A stretch of 13,014 nucleotides of DNA from Azoarcus sp. (GTDB lineage Bacteria > Pseudomonadota > Gammaproteobacteria > Burkholderiales > Rhodocyclaceae): the NCBI GenBank assembly GCA_023230755.1, contig JALNWS010000122.1:1-13014 (forward strand). The letters run 5' to 3'. The number at the start of each line of letters is the position of its first letter. Position 1 is the first letter of the stretch. Shown one piece after another: positions 12,289 to 13,014 of the stretch. A program made the position numbers and the translations under genes. The notes beneath the pieces are model-generated. The model did no database searches, was not told where the DNA came from, and saw only the letters and a program-made list of their open reading frames with translations.

Positions 12289-13014
12289 ATGCTGTTCGAA
12301 CATGCGCCCCGGCGCGTCTGCCTCAATGAAGTCTCGGTGCGCGATGGTTTCCAGAGCGAAGCGGTTTTCGTCCCGACCGAAGACAAGATCCGTCTGATCG
12401 ACGCACTCTCCGCCACCGGCCTGGCCCGGATCGAGGTCACGTCCTTCGTGTCGCCGAAAGCGATTCCGAACCTGCGCGATGCGGCCGAGGTCATGCAGGC
12501 CATCACCCGCGTACCGGGCGTCATCTATACCGCGCTGGTACCGAACGAGAAGGGTGCCGAGCGCGCACTTGCCTGCGCTGCCGACGAAATCAATCTGGTG
12601 ATGTCGATCGGTGAGCGCCACAACCTCGCGAACATGCGCATGCGCTGCGATCAGTCGCTCGCGCAGTTCCGCAACATCATGAAGCTGGTCGCCGCTGCGC
12701 CAGTGCGCGTGAATGGCACGATTGCGACGGCCTTCGGCTGCCCCTTCGACGGCGAACAGCCGCTCGATCGCGTGCTGTGGGCTGCCGGCGAATATCTTGC
12801 GATGGGCATGCACAGCCTGACGCTGGCCGACACCACCGGCATGGGGCACCCGCAGCAGGTGGCGGACTTCTGCCGCGCCGTGCGTAACGCCTTTCCGGGC
12901 GTGCCCGTCACCGCGCATTTCCACAACACGCGCGGCATGGGCCTCGCCAATGTGCTTGCCGCGGTCGATGCAGGCGTCGACAGCATCGACGCCTCTCTCG
13001 GCGGCATCGGGGGC
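12289..13014 (+). CDS. HMG-CoA lyase family protein, 5' part
   Basis: The right edge cuts the gene after 242 codons (family about 300). The ATG at 12289 follows GAAGGAG at seven bases; this Shine-Dalgarno sequence overlaps the stop codon of the CoA-transferase gene, showing translational linkage. The HMGL-like TIM barrel is clear: EVSVRDGFQSE with R18-D19 (catalytic Arg and metal-binding Asp), IEVTSFVSPKAIPNLRDA (48-65), CPFDGE (151-156), TLADTTGMG (178-186) and AHFHNTRG with H210/H212 as metal ligands. The stretch LGGIGG at the very edge precedes the expected catalytic Cys, which lies outside the window. True HMG-CoA lyase yields acetoacetate and acetyl-CoA. Here the metal-site loop reads HFHNTRGMGLAN rather than the HxHDTYGxALAN form of leucine-pathway enzymes, so a different beta-hydroxyacyl-CoA substrate is plausible. 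I therefore give no gene symbol. Confidence 0.9.
   Translation, partial: MLFEHAPRRVCLNEVSVRDGFQSEAVFVPTEDKIRLIDALSATGLARIEVTSFVSPKAIPNLRDAAEVMQAITRVPGVIYTALVPNEKGAERALACAADEINLVMSIGERHNLANMRMRCDQSLAQFRNIMKLVAAAPVRVNGTIATAFGCPFDGEQPLDRVLWAAGEYLAMGMHSLTLADTTGMGHPQQVADFCRAVRNAFPGVPVTAHFHNTRGMGLANVLAAVDAGVDSIDASLGGIGG

Noticed and set aside
10966..12924. A 652-codon open frame on the minus strand across the CoA-transferase and lyase genes
   Set aside because: The plus strand carries two clear, motif-complete enzymes here. The minus-strand product has shadow composition (rich in His, Arg, Asp and Gly with no recognisable domain), as expected opposite GC-biased codons.
1..13014. CRISPR array, tRNA, rRNA, insertion sequence or prophage
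   Set aside because: I saw no regularly spaced long repeats, no tRNA cloverleaf, no transposase or integrase motif and no terminal inverted repeats around any gene block.

Overview
The window is high-GC, tightly packed DNA with no rRNA, tRNA, CRISPR array or insertion sequence that I could see. Codon use, gene content and short intergenic gaps suggest a betaproteobacterium, probably of the Azoarcus/Thauera/Aromatoleum type (Rhodocyclales). This is inferred from the character of the proteins, not from a phylogenetic marker.

Left part (1-3143): the 3' half of a glucosylglycerol-phosphate phosphatase gene (stpA-type, compatible-solute synthesis) enters from the left edge. It converges on a solitary Rieske [2Fe-2S] ferredoxin gene. 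Next come four small genes of uncertain function: an Ala-rich protein (minus strand), a divergent protein with a HARP-like N-terminus and a HTH-like C-terminus, an unrecognised 160-aa protein (minus strand) and a conserved ~110-aa protein (plus strand). The last two are divergent, and their shared spacer carries three CGACAAA repeats at exactly 11-bp spacing and a 13-bp palindrome.

Middle part (3144-8335): a ketopantoate-reductase-family oxidoreductase (minus) is divergent from a DyP-type (YfeX-like) heme peroxidase (plus). The peroxidase converges on katG, a full-length catalase-peroxidase, with a strong hairpin between them. katG is divergent from a beta-carbonic anhydrase very close to CynT. 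The shared spacer contains two copies of an ATAG-N7-GTAT element resembling half of an OxyR site. Two unrelated heme peroxidases side by side suggest a peroxide-defence neighbourhood.

Right part (8336-13014): a 364-bp gap holds a degenerate remnant of a molybdopterin oxidoreductase C-terminus and an AT-rich segment with a 12-bp and a 20-bp perfect palindrome. This segment leads into an MDR-family quinone oxidoreductase/alcohol dehydrogenase gene, followed by a terminator. A LysR-type regulator comes next, then a CaiB/BaiF (family III) CoA-transferase and an HMG-CoA-lyase-family gene that runs off the right edge. The last two form a tight operon (12-bp gap, Shine-Dalgarno right after the stop codon). 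Together they look like a CoA-activation plus retro-aldol/Claisen cleavage module for a branched hydroxy-dicarboxylic acid, with the LysR protein as its likely regulator.

I see no convincing undescribed multi-gene system. The items most worth a second look are the CoA-transferase/lyase module of unknown substrate, the palindrome pair before the MDR gene, the molybdoenzyme remnant and the HARP-like/HTH protein.
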